DNA of 64,000 nt, from contig CAZTOW010000010.1 of assembly GCA_964615375.1 (NCBI GenBank), forward strand, positions 124,001-188,000, written 5' to 3'. Both the position numbers and the translations under genes were made by a program. This stretch comes from CAZKWG01 sp964615375. Lineage in GTDB: Bacteria; Myxococcota_A; UBA796; CAZKWG01. A model generated the notes under the pieces. That model did not search any database. It was not told the origin of the DNA and saw nothing but the letters and a program-made list of their open reading frames with translations. This document shows, piece by piece, positions 9,174 through 18,112 of this stretch (positions are counted from its first letter, which is position 1; the number at the start of each line of letters is the position of its first letter).

Positions 9174-10019
9174 ATGCCCTTCCCTGGCGTCTACCCCCCT
9201 CCTCTGGCCTGCGAGACCCGCGCGGCCGACGTCCACCTCGAGGTGAGCCAGAGCCTGGAGGCGGGCGCGCGGGGCGATCCCGGCGCGACCTACGCGGCCC
9301 TCGCCCGCGCCGAGCGCGCGCTGGGCTGCCTGCGAGAGCCCATGAGCGCTGAGCAGGTGGGGAGGCTCTACCTGGCGGAGGCCCTGGTCACCTACCTGAG
9401 CCGCGACGAGGACGGCGCGCGGGAGTTCCTGCGCGGCGCGGCGGACCTCGGCGTCTGGCCGTCCGAGGAGCTGCTGAACCGACACTCCAAGCTGAGGCAG
9501 CTCTCCGATCAGGTCCGATCCAACCCCCGCTCGACCATGACCACGCTGCTCCCGCCGGAGGGCGTGAGCCTGAGCGTGGACGGCGCGCAGGCGACCACGC
9601 GCCCCGTGGATCGCCCCTACCTGCTCCAGGTGCGCTGGGAGGACGGGGAGGTGCGCTGGAGCGGCCTCCTGCCCCCCGACCAGCCCCCTACCCTCGCCCT
9701 GCTCGCCCCGCCCCCGGCTCCACCCCCGCTTGAAGTCCCTACCTGCCCCGAGCCCACCTGCCCCCCGCTCCCCGCCCGCGGCCCCGCCCCCGCGCTGACC
9801 CTGGGCGCGATCACCACGACCGCGCTGAGCGCGGGCCTGTACGGCCTGAGCGCGAACCTGCGGGTGCGCTACCTGGAGACCCCGCCCGGCGAGCCCACCG
9901 AGGGGCTCGTGCGGGCCAACGCCGCGACCGCCTACGCCGCGCTGGGGGTGGGAGCCCTGGCCCTGGGGCTGGACGTCGCGGTGATCGTCCAGAGCCTCAA
10001 GGACGGGAGGGAGCGTTGA
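9174..10019 (+). CDS. Membrane protein of unknown function, kinase partner
   Basis: A 281-residue protein I do not recognise. The first ~115 residues are helical and TPR-like (ATYAALARAERALG; LYLAEALVTYL). A PEGA-like beta segment follows (GVSLSVDGAQATTRPVDRPYLLQV), then a proline-rich stretch with two Cys pairs (PTCPEPTCPP). Two hydrophobic segments near the end (about 205-225 and 248-272) look membrane-spanning. The N-terminus PPLACETR lacks a hydrophobic signal. The stop overlaps the TTG start of the kinase (TTGA), so the products are probably made together; it may sense or scaffold for the kinase. A similar architecture of a repeat domain plus a PEGA-like region is common beside myxobacterial kinases. 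Confidence 0.6.
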   Translation: MPFPGVYPPPLACETRAADVHLEVSQSLEAGARGDPGATYAALARAERALGCLREPMSAEQVGRLYLAEALVTYLSRDEDGAREFLRGAADLGVWPSEELLNRHSKLRQLSDQVRSNPRSTMTTLLPPEGVSLSVDGAQATTRPVDRPYLLQVRWEDGEVRWSGLLPPDQPPTLALLAPPPAPPPLEVPTCPEPTCPPLPARGPAPALTLGAITTTALSAGLYGLSANLRVRYLETPPGEPTEGLVRANAATAYAALGVGALALGLDVAVIVQSLKDGRER

Positions 10020-11770
10020 GCGAGGCCTCGCTGAGCCCGGACAGCCGCCGGCGCTACGAGCTGATCTCCGTCCTGGGGAGCGGCGGATACGGCACGGTCT
10101 ACCTGGCGGAGCTCGTAGGCGGCGCGGGCTTCCGCAAGCGCGTGGCCATCAAGGTGGCTCGGGTCGACAGCATGGGACGGCGCGAGCGGGCGCGCCTGCT
10201 GGACGAGGCGCGGATGCTGGCCCTGATCCGCCACCGCGCCGTCGTCTCGGTGGAGAACCTGATCAACCTGGACGGCGCGCCGGCCATGGTGATGGAGTTC
10301 GTGGACGGCGCCTCGCTGGCGGCCGTGCTGGACCAGGGCCCCGCGCCCACCCGCGCCGCGCTGGAGATCATCGGCGAGCTCGCGCAGGCGCTGGACGTGG
10401 CGCTGCGGACCCCCGGCCCCGACGGCCGCCCCCTGAGCCTCATCCACCGCGACATCAAGCCCTCGAACGTGCTCCTCACCGACCGGGGGGAGGTCAAGCT
10501 CCTGGACTTCGGCATCGCCTGGGCCGATCTGGCCAACCGACACGCCGAGACCACCGTGGGCCAGCTCCCGGGGACCTATGACTACCTCGCGCCCGAGCGC
10601 CTGGACGGGCGCGAGGTGGGGGCCCCGGCCGACGTCTACGCCCTCGGCGCCCTGCTCTACGAGCTGCTCCGCGGCGAGGCCCTGGGCCTGATCCGCGGCA
10701 ACAAGGCCCGGCACGCGCGGACCCTGGAGGGCCGGATGGACCTGCTCGGCGCGCGGCTGGGGCGCGAGGACCCCCTGCTCGGGCTGGTGGAGAGCATGCT
10801 GCTCTTCGACCCCGAGGAGCGCCCCACGGCCGACGATCTGGTGCGCGAGTGCTCGCGCCTCTTCGAGCGCGCCAGCGGAGAGCGCCTGGTACCCTGGGCG
10901 GCGCGGGTGGTCCCGGGCGTGCGGCGCCACGAGCGCGAGCGCCCCACCGACGAGCGCACCGGGCTCTCCTACGCGGAGCAGACCTTCCGACCCGAGCAGG
11001 GAGAGCTCCGCGAGCCCGAGCCCGAGCCCGACACGGGCCCCGGCCTCCCCGTCAGCGGGCCCATCCAGCCGGACCCGGAGCCCGCCCCCGCCGCCGGCCT
11101 CCTGGACCTCGCGGTTGGCGCACCGCAGGACACGCTGCCCTCCAAGCCCCACCCCTTCCCCGAGGATCGGACGCTGGAGGCGCCCCGCGCCGCCCCGGCT
11201 CCCTCGCACTCCCCTCCCCCGGCCCCCCTGCCCGCGCTCGCGCGCAGCCCTCGCCGCCTCGCGCGCTGGGTGGGCGGGCTCACGGCCCTCGTCGCAGCGA
11301 TCGGCGGTCTGCTCACCCAGCTCGGGTCGCTGGCGCTCCTGGTCGGCGGAGAGGAGCCTCCTCCGGCGGCCATGCTCGCGCCCGTCCCCGCGCCGCCGCC
11401 CGTGCCCGTCCAGGACGCGACCTCGACGACACCATTGGCCCCACAAATAGATCAAACACAAAACAATATATCTGCGACCCCCACGCCCGGTCCCACCACC
11501 ACCCGCCCCACGCCCGAGCCCAGGCCCCACACCCTCGAGGTGCGGATCGAGGGAGACACGGAGCCCCCCCTCACGCTTCGCCCTCCCCGAGGGGCCGAGG
11601 TGCGCCTCCAGGCGGGAGAGAACCGGGTGTCCGCGGGCGAGTACGCGCTCTACGCGACCTTCATGACGACAGGGGACGACCCCGTCCGCCAGCTCACGCT
11701 GAAGCTCGCGGCGGGCGAGCGCAGCGTGGTGATCTGCTCCAGCTACACCGCCCAGTGCGAGTCGAACTGA
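10016..11770 (+). CDS. Transmembrane Ser/Thr protein kinase
   Basis: A 584-residue Hanks-type kinase, expected to phosphorylate Ser/Thr on unknown partners. The glycine loop is GSGGYGTV (21-28), the ATP lysine K46 in VAIKV, the catalytic loop HRDIKPSN (144-151), DFG at 164-166, and GTYDYLAPE ends the activation segment near 194; all are intact. An acidic/proline-rich linker (~310-410) leads to a hydrophobic helix near 415-444, and a ~75-residue beta-rich domain with two Cys lies on the other side, probably a periplasmic sensor. The TTG start overlaps the stop of the membrane-protein gene. An AT-rich codon patch (11437-11475) interrupts the linker just after the membrane helix. The gene converges on the second CHAT gene with a gap of only 6 bases. 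Confidence 0.9.
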   Translation: MSEASLSPDSRRRYELISVLGSGGYGTVYLAELVGGAGFRKRVAIKVARVDSMGRRERARLLDEARMLALIRHRAVVSVENLINLDGAPAMVMEFVDGASLAAVLDQGPAPTRAALEIIGELAQALDVALRTPGPDGRPLSLIHRDIKPSNVLLTDRGEVKLLDFGIAWADLANRHAETTVGQLPGTYDYLAPERLDGREVGAPADVYALGALLYELLRGEALGLIRGNKARHARTLEGRMDLLGARLGREDPLLGLVESMLLFDPEERPTADDLVRECSRLFERASGERLVPWAARVVPGVRRHERERPTDERTGLSYAEQTFRPEQGELREPEPEPDTGPGLPVSGPIQPDPEPAPAAGLLDLAVGAPQDTLPSKPHPFPEDRTLEAPRAAPAPSHSPPPAPLPALARSPRRLARWVGGLTALVAAIGGLLTQLGSLALLVGGEEPPPAAMLAPVPAPPPVPVQDATSTTPLAPQIDQTQNNISATPTPGPTTTRPTPEPRPHTLEVRIEGDTEPPLTLRPPRGAEVRLQAGENRVSAGEYALYATFMTTGDDPVRQLTLKLAAGERSVVICSSYTAQCESN

Positions 11771-11776
11771 GCGCCC

Positions 11777-14700
11777 TCAGCGCTCCCCCAGATAACGTCG
11801 CCGCTGATCCGGGCTCAGGCTGAGGTCCGAGGCGCGCGCCAGGTGCGTGAGGAGCTCACCGGTAGACAGGGGCCAGATCCGCAGCGTCCCGTCGTCCCCC
11901 GCCGCCGCCACGCGCTCCGAGGCCGGGTCGAAGGCGGCGAGCAGCGCGCGAGCCCCGCCCAGATCCAGCTCCAGTGGATCTCCGTCATCGCCCACGTCGA
12001 TGATCCACAGGCGCCCGGACTCCTCCAGGGCCAGCAGCCGCTCCGCCCGCGCGTCGAGCTCGACCCCGCGCAGCAGGCCCAGGCCATGCCGCAGCTCTCT
12101 CGGGTTGCCCCCGTCCGGCGGCAGCACGCGCACCCGCGCGTCCTCTGTCGCCACCACCGCCAGCCCGCCTGGGTGCGCGCAGAGGGCGCGCGGCCTGGAC
12201 CCCAGCTCCGCCAGCCTGAAGATCCCCGGCGCGCCGAGCTCCACCACCTCCACCCGGCCATCGGCGCGGGCGACCAGCGCCCTCCCCCGCGCGCCCGTCC
12301 AGGTGGCCGCCACCACCGCGCCCCCGGGCTCCACCTGCCCTTTGAGCCGGGGCTCGCCCAGGCGCAGGGGCAGCTCCCCCTGAGGATCCCACAGCGTCAG
12401 CCGACCGTCCGCGGAGTGGATGAGCAGCACCTGCCCGGCGGGATCGAAGGCGAGCGCGCGGATCTCGTGATCCTGGTGCAGGCGCTCCTGCACGCGGAGG
12501 GCGCGATCCAGGACGCGCACGCCGCCGTCGGCGTCCCCGCAGGCCAGGCGCGCGCCGTCGGGGCTCCAGCTGAGCGCCCGCAGCGGGCAGTCCTGTCGGC
12601 GCAGGCTGGCCAGGGGGGCGCCCTGGAGGTCCAGCAGCCAGATGGCGTCGTCCTCACAGGCCAGGGCGATGGCCTGCCCCAGCGGATCCAGCGCCAGCGC
12701 GCGCGGCGTGTCCAGGGGCGCCCCCGAGCCCAGCTCGCGCGCGGCCCCGTCGGGAGAGAGCAGGCTCAGGGTGCGCTCGCCCGCGCTGACCGCCAGGAAG
12801 GATCCGTCCGCGGACCAGCGCAGCGCATGCGCCCGGCGCTCGGGGAGGCGCTCCTGGCGGGGCGCGTCGGAGCAGGCGTCCAGGCTCCAGAGGCGGACCG
12901 TCCCGTCCTCGCTCCGCGCGCGCAGCCGCCCGTCCCGGCCCGCGCTCAGCGCGACGAGCCCGGTCGCGGAGGCCTGGAGCGCGCGACGAGCCCGCCCGTC
13001 CTGGCTGAGCACCAGCAGCCGACCGGAGGCGTCGCCCACGACGGCGGAGCCGTCCCACCACCAGCAGCCCGCGCGGGCCGGGCTCGGGAGCGTCTGCTCG
13101 GCGATCGCCCGCCCCCGGGCCGGATCCCACACGCGGACCAGCCCGTCCTCGCCGAGCAGGAGCACCCGGCCGCCGCGCGGGCTGAAGCGGGCGCGGTTGA
13201 GCGCGCCGCGGGGGCCGCGGAGCACCGAGAACGATCGATCCGCGCGCCGCCAGAGCCGGGCGCTGCCGTCCACCGAGGCGCTGAGCACCTGCTCCCCGTC
13301 GGCGCTCCAGTCCAGATCCGTGATCGCGCCCGAGTGCCCGCCCAGGGTCAAGGCCTCCCCGCCCGCGACCGGCAGCAGGCGGACGCGCCCGTCCTGGTCG
13401 CCCACCGCCAGGAGCCCGCCGTCCGGGGAGAGCGCGAGGCGGCTGGGCGCGGCCGGGAGGCTGGCGAGGGCGCGCAGATCGTCCTTCAAGCCCGCGCAGA
13501 ACACCTCCGCCTCGGCGGTCCCCACGAAGAGCCGCTCTCCGTCCGCGGACCAGCAGGCGCAGGCGGCGGGGGCGCCGATGGCCCGGGCCCAGCGCGGCGC
13601 CTCCTCGGCGAGCGGCCCGAGCAGGATCTCCGGGCCGCGGGCCCACAGCGCCCAGGGCTCCGCCCGCGGGCTCACGGAGATCAGCACACGATCCACCCTG
13701 GGTGGAGTCTCGGCCACGCAGATCGGCTCCCCCAGCAGCCCCAGGGCCTCGCGCGTCCAGTCCAGCGGCTGCCGGGGCCGCCCCACCGCCCGCAACACCA
13801 GGAGGGCCAGCGTGGGGTCCTCGGCCCGCCGCGCGCGCGCCGTCGCCAGCAGGGCCGCGTCCCGCGCCCGCGCCGCGGAGGCCGTGGCCGCCTGCGCCAG
13901 CGCCTCCCGCTGCTCGAGCTGCTGCCGCGCCAGCTCCTGGGCCTCCCGCTCGTGGGCGACGCTCGCCCCGATGAGCTCCCCCACCTCCGGCGCCAGCAGC
14001 CGCCCTGCGCGCTCCGCCAGCTCGAGGGCGTAGCCCAGCCGGCTCCCGCGCAGCAGATAGGGCAACCCCCCGTCCGTGTCCGCCCGGCGGGCGAGCCACT
14101 CTCGCGCCCAGCGCTCCAGCTCGGCCAGGCGACGGCGCTCGTCCTCCTGCGCCTGGACGCGCTCCCGCAGCTCCACCCAGCGTTGTAGCAGCGCGTCGTG
14201 GGCCAGCTCGACCCAGGGCCCGCCCTCTCCCTCGGCGAGGCTCAGCAGACGCGCGTCGGCGAGAGCCTCGAGCAGCGACCGGCCGCGAAGCGCCTGCGCG
14301 GGATCTGCGGGCAGCAGGCGCGCGAGGGGGAGCCGCCTCCGGCGCGCGGGGCCGCCGTCGAGCCCCGGCTCCACCAGGGGCACCAGGAGTGAGAAGACCA
14401 GGCTCCGCTCCTCGGCGTCCAGGCGGTCCAGCACGGCGTCGGCGGTGCGGGCCAGCACCCCGGAGAGGCCCCCCAGCGCGCGCAGCGCCCGGTGGGTGAG
14501 CGCCCGCTCCTCGCGCGCGAGCCAGAGGCGATCCAGCAGGAGCTGAAGCAGCGGGAGGGCGCCCGGATCGTGGCCGATCTCGTCCAGGAGCGCGCGCACC
14601 AGGCCGGGCTCCAGGCGCAGCCCCAGCCGCAGGGCGGGGGCCTCGATGGCGCGCTCCAGGCGCTCAGGGGTCAGCGCGGCGAGGAAGCTGTGATGGCGAG

Positions 14701-16252
14701 GATCGTAGAGCAGCGCGTCCAGCCGCGCGCCCCCCCGCAGCAGGACCTCCTCGCAGCGGGCCAGCCAGTCCACGCGGATCACGCCGAGGATCACCAGACC
14801 GCCAGAGTCCACCCTGGATTGTAGCGCCTGGACCTTCGCGTCCCGCTCCTGGACCTCGGGCAGCGCCAGCAGATCCTGCCAGGGCTCCACCACCCACAGC
14901 GCCGGGCCGGGCTCGGGCGGCTCCTGGAGGGCGGCGTCGAGCTCGGGCCCGGGGGCGATCCACCGACATTCCCAGCCCCGCTCCGCGAGCGCGGGCGTCA
15001 GCCCGGCCCTCACCAGGGAGGACTTCCCCACCCCGCTGCTCCCGCAGAGGAACTGGAGCGCGGGCAGCGCGCCACGCCCCGCCGCCTCGACGCGCTCCTG
15101 GAGGGCCTGGAGCTCGAGCTCCCTGCCGAAGAAGAGCCCGCGGTGCTCGGGCTCGAAGGGCAGCAGCCCGCGATAGGGGCGCAGGGTGAAGGGCCGCAGA
15201 TCCTCCCCCTCCTGGGGGTGGGCGAAGAGGTGGGGCGTGGCCCAGGACAGGCCGCCCAGCAGCAGGATCTCCTGGCGCACCCGAGCCACGGCCTCCTCCA
15301 GGCTGAGGCGATCCTGGAGCAGCGCGGCGTAGAGCGCCGCCGTGAGCCGCTCGGCGACGGTCAGGGGGATGGGCGCGCCCGGCGCCAGCACCGCCTCGAC
15401 CCCGGCGCGGTGCAGGGCCAGGGCCGCCCCGCCGATGAGCCCCCCGGGCGCCCCGTGCGCGGCCGCGCTGCAGGCGCAGAGGACCACGAGGCGCAACGTG
15501 TCCAGGAACGGGGCCAGCGCCCCGCTCAGGGTCGCGCCGTCCACGCCCTGCTCCCCCGCGCCGTCCAGGAGCAGCGCGCCGCCCTGAGATCCGGCCCGGC
15601 CGTGACAGATAAGGTGTAACGTCGTGTATGGTCGCCCCTTCCGACACGCAGCCTCCAGGGTGGCCGCGAGCGCCCGCAGGCTGGCCCGCGGGAGCCGGTC
15701 CCGGGCAGGATCGAAGACGCCCGCGGGCTGCGCGCAGGTCCGCAGCGCCTCGAGGTGCGCCTCCCACCCGCAGCGGCCCCCGGCTTCGGACCAGGCCAGC
15801 AGGATCCGCCCCGGCTCGGCGGGAGGGGTGGGCGCGCGCGGACGGGGCGCGGCCCCCGGCCAGCGGCGCAGGAGGCGCAGCCCGGGCGCCTGCCCCAGGC
15901 CCAGGCCGGAGGCCCCGAGCGGGAGCAGCTCCCAGGGTAGGGCGAAGAGCTCCGCCGCCGCCAGGGCCAGCTCGACGCTCCCCCCCGCGCCCTCCGCGAG
16001 CCGCGACGCCTCACGCTCCAGCCCGGTGCCCAGGGCCAGCGCGCGCAGCCGGCGCCCCAGCTCGGCCGCCACAGAAGGGTCCGGGCGAAGGCGGCTGTAC
16101 TCGCTCAGCAGGCCGATCAGCGACGCGTCCCAGTCCAGGCTCAGCTCCCGGTAGGTGCCCTCGGGCTCCCGGCACAGGTAGCGCTGGGGCCCGGCCTGGA
16201 AGGCGAAGCTGTCGCCGCCGTCGCGCGCGCGGACGATCTCAATCCGTATCAT
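11777..16252 (-). CDS. CHAT protease - nSTAND1-like - WD40 protein (second copy)
   Basis: A 1491-residue relative of the larger CHAT protein. The CHAT domain (1-340) has His217 in LICHG and Cys261 in VLCACSA. The STAND module starts at RPYRGLLPF (~358) with FFGRE and a good Walker A (GSSGVGKSS, 404-412), but the expected Walker B DxFEE is VVEPWQD (454-460), so ATP hydrolysis may be lost or altered. A charged coiled coil near 740-830 carries no evident membrane helix, unlike the first copy, so this one is probably soluble. The C-terminal ~630 residues are WD40 repeats with many SPDG/SADG and DGxxRLW signatures. I chose the ATG at 16252 because it follows the lipoprotein stop by four bases and begins MIRIEI; longer starts would run into that gene. 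It forms an operon with the lipoprotein. Confidence 0.87.
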   Translation of the reverse strand: MIRIEIVRARDGGDSFAFQAGPQRYLCREPEGTYRELSLDWDASLIGLLSEYSRLRPDPSVAAELGRRLRALALGTGLEREASRLAEGAGGSVELALAAAELFALPWELLPLGASGLGLGQAPGLRLLRRWPGAAPRPRAPTPPAEPGRILLAWSEAGGRCGWEAHLEALRTCAQPAGVFDPARDRLPRASLRALAATLEAACRKGRPYTTLHLICHGRAGSQGGALLLDGAGEQGVDGATLSGALAPFLDTLRLVVLCACSAAAHGAPGGLIGGAALALHRAGVEAVLAPGAPIPLTVAERLTAALYAALLQDRLSLEEAVARVRQEILLLGGLSWATPHLFAHPQEGEDLRPFTLRPYRGLLPFEPEHRGLFFGRELELQALQERVEAAGRGALPALQFLCGSSGVGKSSLVRAGLTPALAERGWECRWIAPGPELDAALQEPPEPGPALWVVEPWQDLLALPEVQERDAKVQALQSRVDSGGLVILGVIRVDWLARCEEVLLRGGARLDALLYDPRHHSFLAALTPERLERAIEAPALRLGLRLEPGLVRALLDEIGHDPGALPLLQLLLDRLWLAREERALTHRALRALGGLSGVLARTADAVLDRLDAEERSLVFSLLVPLVEPGLDGGPARRRRLPLARLLPADPAQALRGRSLLEALADARLLSLAEGEGGPWVELAHDALLQRWVELRERVQAQEDERRRLAELERWAREWLARRADTDGGLPYLLRGSRLGYALELAERAGRLLAPEVGELIGASVAHEREAQELARQQLEQREALAQAATASAARARDAALLATARARRAEDPTLALLVLRAVGRPRQPLDWTREALGLLGEPICVAETPPRVDRVLISVSPRAEPWALWARGPEILLGPLAEEAPRWARAIGAPAACACWSADGERLFVGTAEAEVFCAGLKDDLRALASLPAAPSRLALSPDGGLLAVGDQDGRVRLLPVAGGEALTLGGHSGAITDLDWSADGEQVLSASVDGSARLWRRADRSFSVLRGPRGALNRARFSPRGGRVLLLGEDGLVRVWDPARGRAIAEQTLPSPARAGCWWWDGSAVVGDASGRLLVLSQDGRARRALQASATGLVALSAGRDGRLRARSEDGTVRLWSLDACSDAPRQERLPERRAHALRWSADGSFLAVSAGERTLSLLSPDGAARELGSGAPLDTPRALALDPLGQAIALACEDDAIWLLDLQGAPLASLRRQDCPLRALSWSPDGARLACGDADGGVRVLDRALRVQERLHQDHEIRALAFDPAGQVLLIHSADGRLTLWDPQGELPLRLGEPRLKGQVEPGGAVVAATWTGARGRALVARADGRVEVVELGAPGIFRLAELGSRPRALCAHPGGLAVVATEDARVRVLPPDGGNPRELRHGLGLLRGVELDARAERLLALEESGRLWIIDVGDDGDPLELDLGGARALLAAFDPASERVAAAGDDGTLRIWPLSTGELLTHLARASDLSLSPDQRRRYLGER

Positions 16253-16256
16253 GGCG

Positions 16257-17975
16257 TTACAGGTCGTAGAAATAGACCTGCCCCTCGTACCCGTAGCTGC
16301 AGAAGTCGTACCCATAGGCCCGCCCCGAAGCTGACACGGCCAGCGCGGGGTCGCCGGCGACGTCTCGGCTCACCAGGTTGAGCTCGTCGCCCATTCGGGA
16401 GCCATAATAGGCCAGATCCGGGTCCTCCTCGATGCTGAGATCGGCGTCATCGCCCGTGAGCGTGGCCGCCGTCGCGGCGTCGAAGGGGCCATAGAAGACG
16501 TGGACCGTGCCCTCGGAGGACTCGGTGGGCGCGCCGACGATCAGGTCGGACGCACCGTCGCCGTCCAGGTCCGCCGTGGCGACCGCTTCGCCGAGCCCGT
16601 CGTTCCGCGCCGAGCCCACCACCCGCAGGTTGAGGTCGGCCACGTCCTCGTCGTCCCAGTCTCCATCCTCCGGGACGAAGGCCACGTAAGCTGCCCCGGT
16701 GTAGCTGTCCTCTCCGAGCGCGCCCATCACCAGATCGGCGCGCCCGTCTCCGTTCAGGTCCTCCGAGGCCAGCGAGCACCCGAGCCAGCCGCCCAGGCTC
16801 TCGTCGCCGAAGATGAGCGCGTCGGCGTCCTCGGTGCTCAGACTCCCGTCCCCTGGGGCGAGCAGGACGCTCACCGACCCCGTCCACCCGGAGCCCAGCG
16901 TCCAACCCATGGAGCCCACCGCCAGGTCCTCGAGCCCGTCCCCGTCCCCGTCGAAGGCGACAACCGCGCTGCCCGCCATCTCGGCCAGGTCGCCACCGCT
17001 CACCTCGGCGTCCAGGCTCAGGGCTCCGCCCTCGACCCGCAGCAGACTGACCAGACCGCCGCTGCGCGCCTCGCTCAGGTAGGCGAAGAGCTCGGGCCGC
17101 GAGACCCAGAAGCCAGTGGCGCCAGCCCCGTCCAGATCGCCCGCGCGGGCGACCACCATCCCCAGCGCGAGGCCCTCCTCGTCGAAGGTGTAGGTCAAGT
17201 CGGCGTCCTCGACGCTGCGCTCCTCGCCGTCTCCCAGGCTGGCGCCGTCGGCGAACCAGTAGGCCGCGCCGCGGTTCTCCGACCAGCCCGGCGCGCCGAT
17301 GACCAGATCCTCCGCGTCGTCCCCGTCCAGATCGCCCGGCGCCGCCAGGGCCAGGCCCGCCACCTCTTCCTCAGAGGCGCCCGCGACCAGGCCCAGCGAC
17401 TCCCGCTCCGGGCTGAGCTCCTCGTCGTCCTCCCAACGGTAGAGCCAGACCACGCCCGCGTCGGTCACCGTCCCGCCGCTCATGTCTACCCGATCCTCCA
17501 TCGCGCCCACCGCCACCAGCCCGCTCCCCAGGTCCGCCAGCGCGGCGCCCGCGCAGCCCTTGTCTTCCTCGCTGTCCTCCTCCACCTCACCGAGGATGAC
17601 GTGCTCGGCGTCCTCCGGACCCAGGATCCCGGTCTCCCGATCCTCGGACACCGGGTCGACGCTGGTGTCCGTGTCTGCGTCCGTGTCTGCGTCCGTGTCG
17701 CCGTCCGTGTCGCCGTCCGTGTCTGCGTCCGTGTCGCCGTCCGTGTCGCCGTCCGTGTCGCTGTCCGTATCGCCGTCGGTGTCCGTGTCGCTGTCCGCGT
17801 CCGTGTCTGCGTCCGTGTCGCCCGGGGAGTCGGGCGCGGGGGAGGTGTCGTCGGGCGGGGTCTCCGCGGGTCCCGTCTCGCAGCCGAAGTTCTCGCAGCG
17901 TGTCTGCAGGTCGTCATCCTTGATCAGAGGACATCCCGTGAGCAGGAGGGCCGCGGCGAGGAGAGGGCGTCTCAT
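16257..17975 (-). CDS. FG-GAP repeat lipoprotein with Asp/Thr/Ser-rich linker
   Basis: A 572-residue outer or inner membrane lipoprotein. The short signal peptide ends in a lipobox (LLLTGC), with lipidation expected on Cys15. A (D-T/S/A-D-x) linker at about residues 45-105 comes next. The remainder holds at least four integrin-like FG-GAP repeats with calcium-binding loops of the DxDGDxxxDL type (e.g. DLDGDDAEDL, DGDGDGLEDL, DLNGDGRADL, DLDGDGASDL), each followed by (I/V)GA-like turns. Such propellers typically bind surfaces or ligands outside the cytoplasm. GGAG precedes the ATG by 5 bases. The stop lies four bases before the second CHAT gene, so an envelope sensor may be co-made with a cytoplasmic protease; the functional link is inference. 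Confidence 0.85.
   Translation of the reverse strand: MRRPLLAAALLLTGCPLIKDDDLQTRCENFGCETGPAETPPDDTSPAPDSPGDTDADTDADSDTDTDGDTDSDTDGDTDGDTDADTDGDTDGDTDADTDADTDTSVDPVSEDRETGILGPEDAEHVILGEVEEDSEEDKGCAGAALADLGSGLVAVGAMEDRVDMSGGTVTDAGVVWLYRWEDDEELSPERESLGLVAGASEEEVAGLALAAPGDLDGDDAEDLVIGAPGWSENRGAAYWFADGASLGDGEERSVEDADLTYTFDEEGLALGMVVARAGDLDGAGATGFWVSRPELFAYLSEARSGGLVSLLRVEGGALSLDAEVSGGDLAEMAGSAVVAFDGDGDGLEDLAVGSMGWTLGSGWTGSVSVLLAPGDGSLSTEDADALIFGDESLGGWLGCSLASEDLNGDGRADLVMGALGEDSYTGAAYVAFVPEDGDWDDEDVADLNLRVVGSARNDGLGEAVATADLDGDGASDLIVGAPTESSEGTVHVFYGPFDAATAATLTGDDADLSIEEDPDLAYYGSRMGDELNLVSRDVAGDPALAVSASGRAYGYDFCSYGYEGQVYFYDL
17662..17823 (-). repeat. Degenerate GTGTC(T/C/G)GC(G/C)GTCC repeat coding for DTD linker
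   Basis: Near-perfect 6-base and 12/18-base periodic units (GTGTC/GCCGTCC/TGCGTCC) code for alternating Asp and Thr/Ser/Gly in the lipoprotein linker. The repeats are tandem without unique spacers, so this is not a CRISPR array. Confidence 0.85.
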
Positions 17976-18041
17976 GGTGACTCCAGATCGACAGGGGGCC
18001 TGGGCCCGATCCTGCTGGACCCGAAGGACGCAATCCACCCC

Positions 18042-18073
18042 CAAGATATCTCGACAGATTCCGAGATATCTCT
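18042..18073. promoter_or_regulatory. Operator-like double palindrome, site 2
   Basis: AGATATCTCG and CGAGATATCT (18044-18053, 18062-18071) form a perfect inverted repeat with an 8-base spacer. Read as two overlapping copies of the CGAGA-N2-TCTCG motif, each has one mismatch (CAAGA-TA-TCTCG and CGAGA-TA-TCTCT), with centres 20 bases (about two helical turns) apart. It lies 67 bases before the lipoprotein start and 40 bases before the rightward membrane-protein start. Confidence 0.7.
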
Positions 18074-18112
18074 GATGGTCACCCGTGTTCTCGGAGGCGG
18101 TATACCTGGAGC

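Noticed and set aside
11843..14188. Long rightward frame opposite the second CHAT gene
   Set aside because: Same shadow effect; the minus-strand product has catalytic and WD40 motifs.
17662..17823. CRISPR-like repeats
   Set aside because: Tandem without spacers, and they code for a lipoprotein linker.
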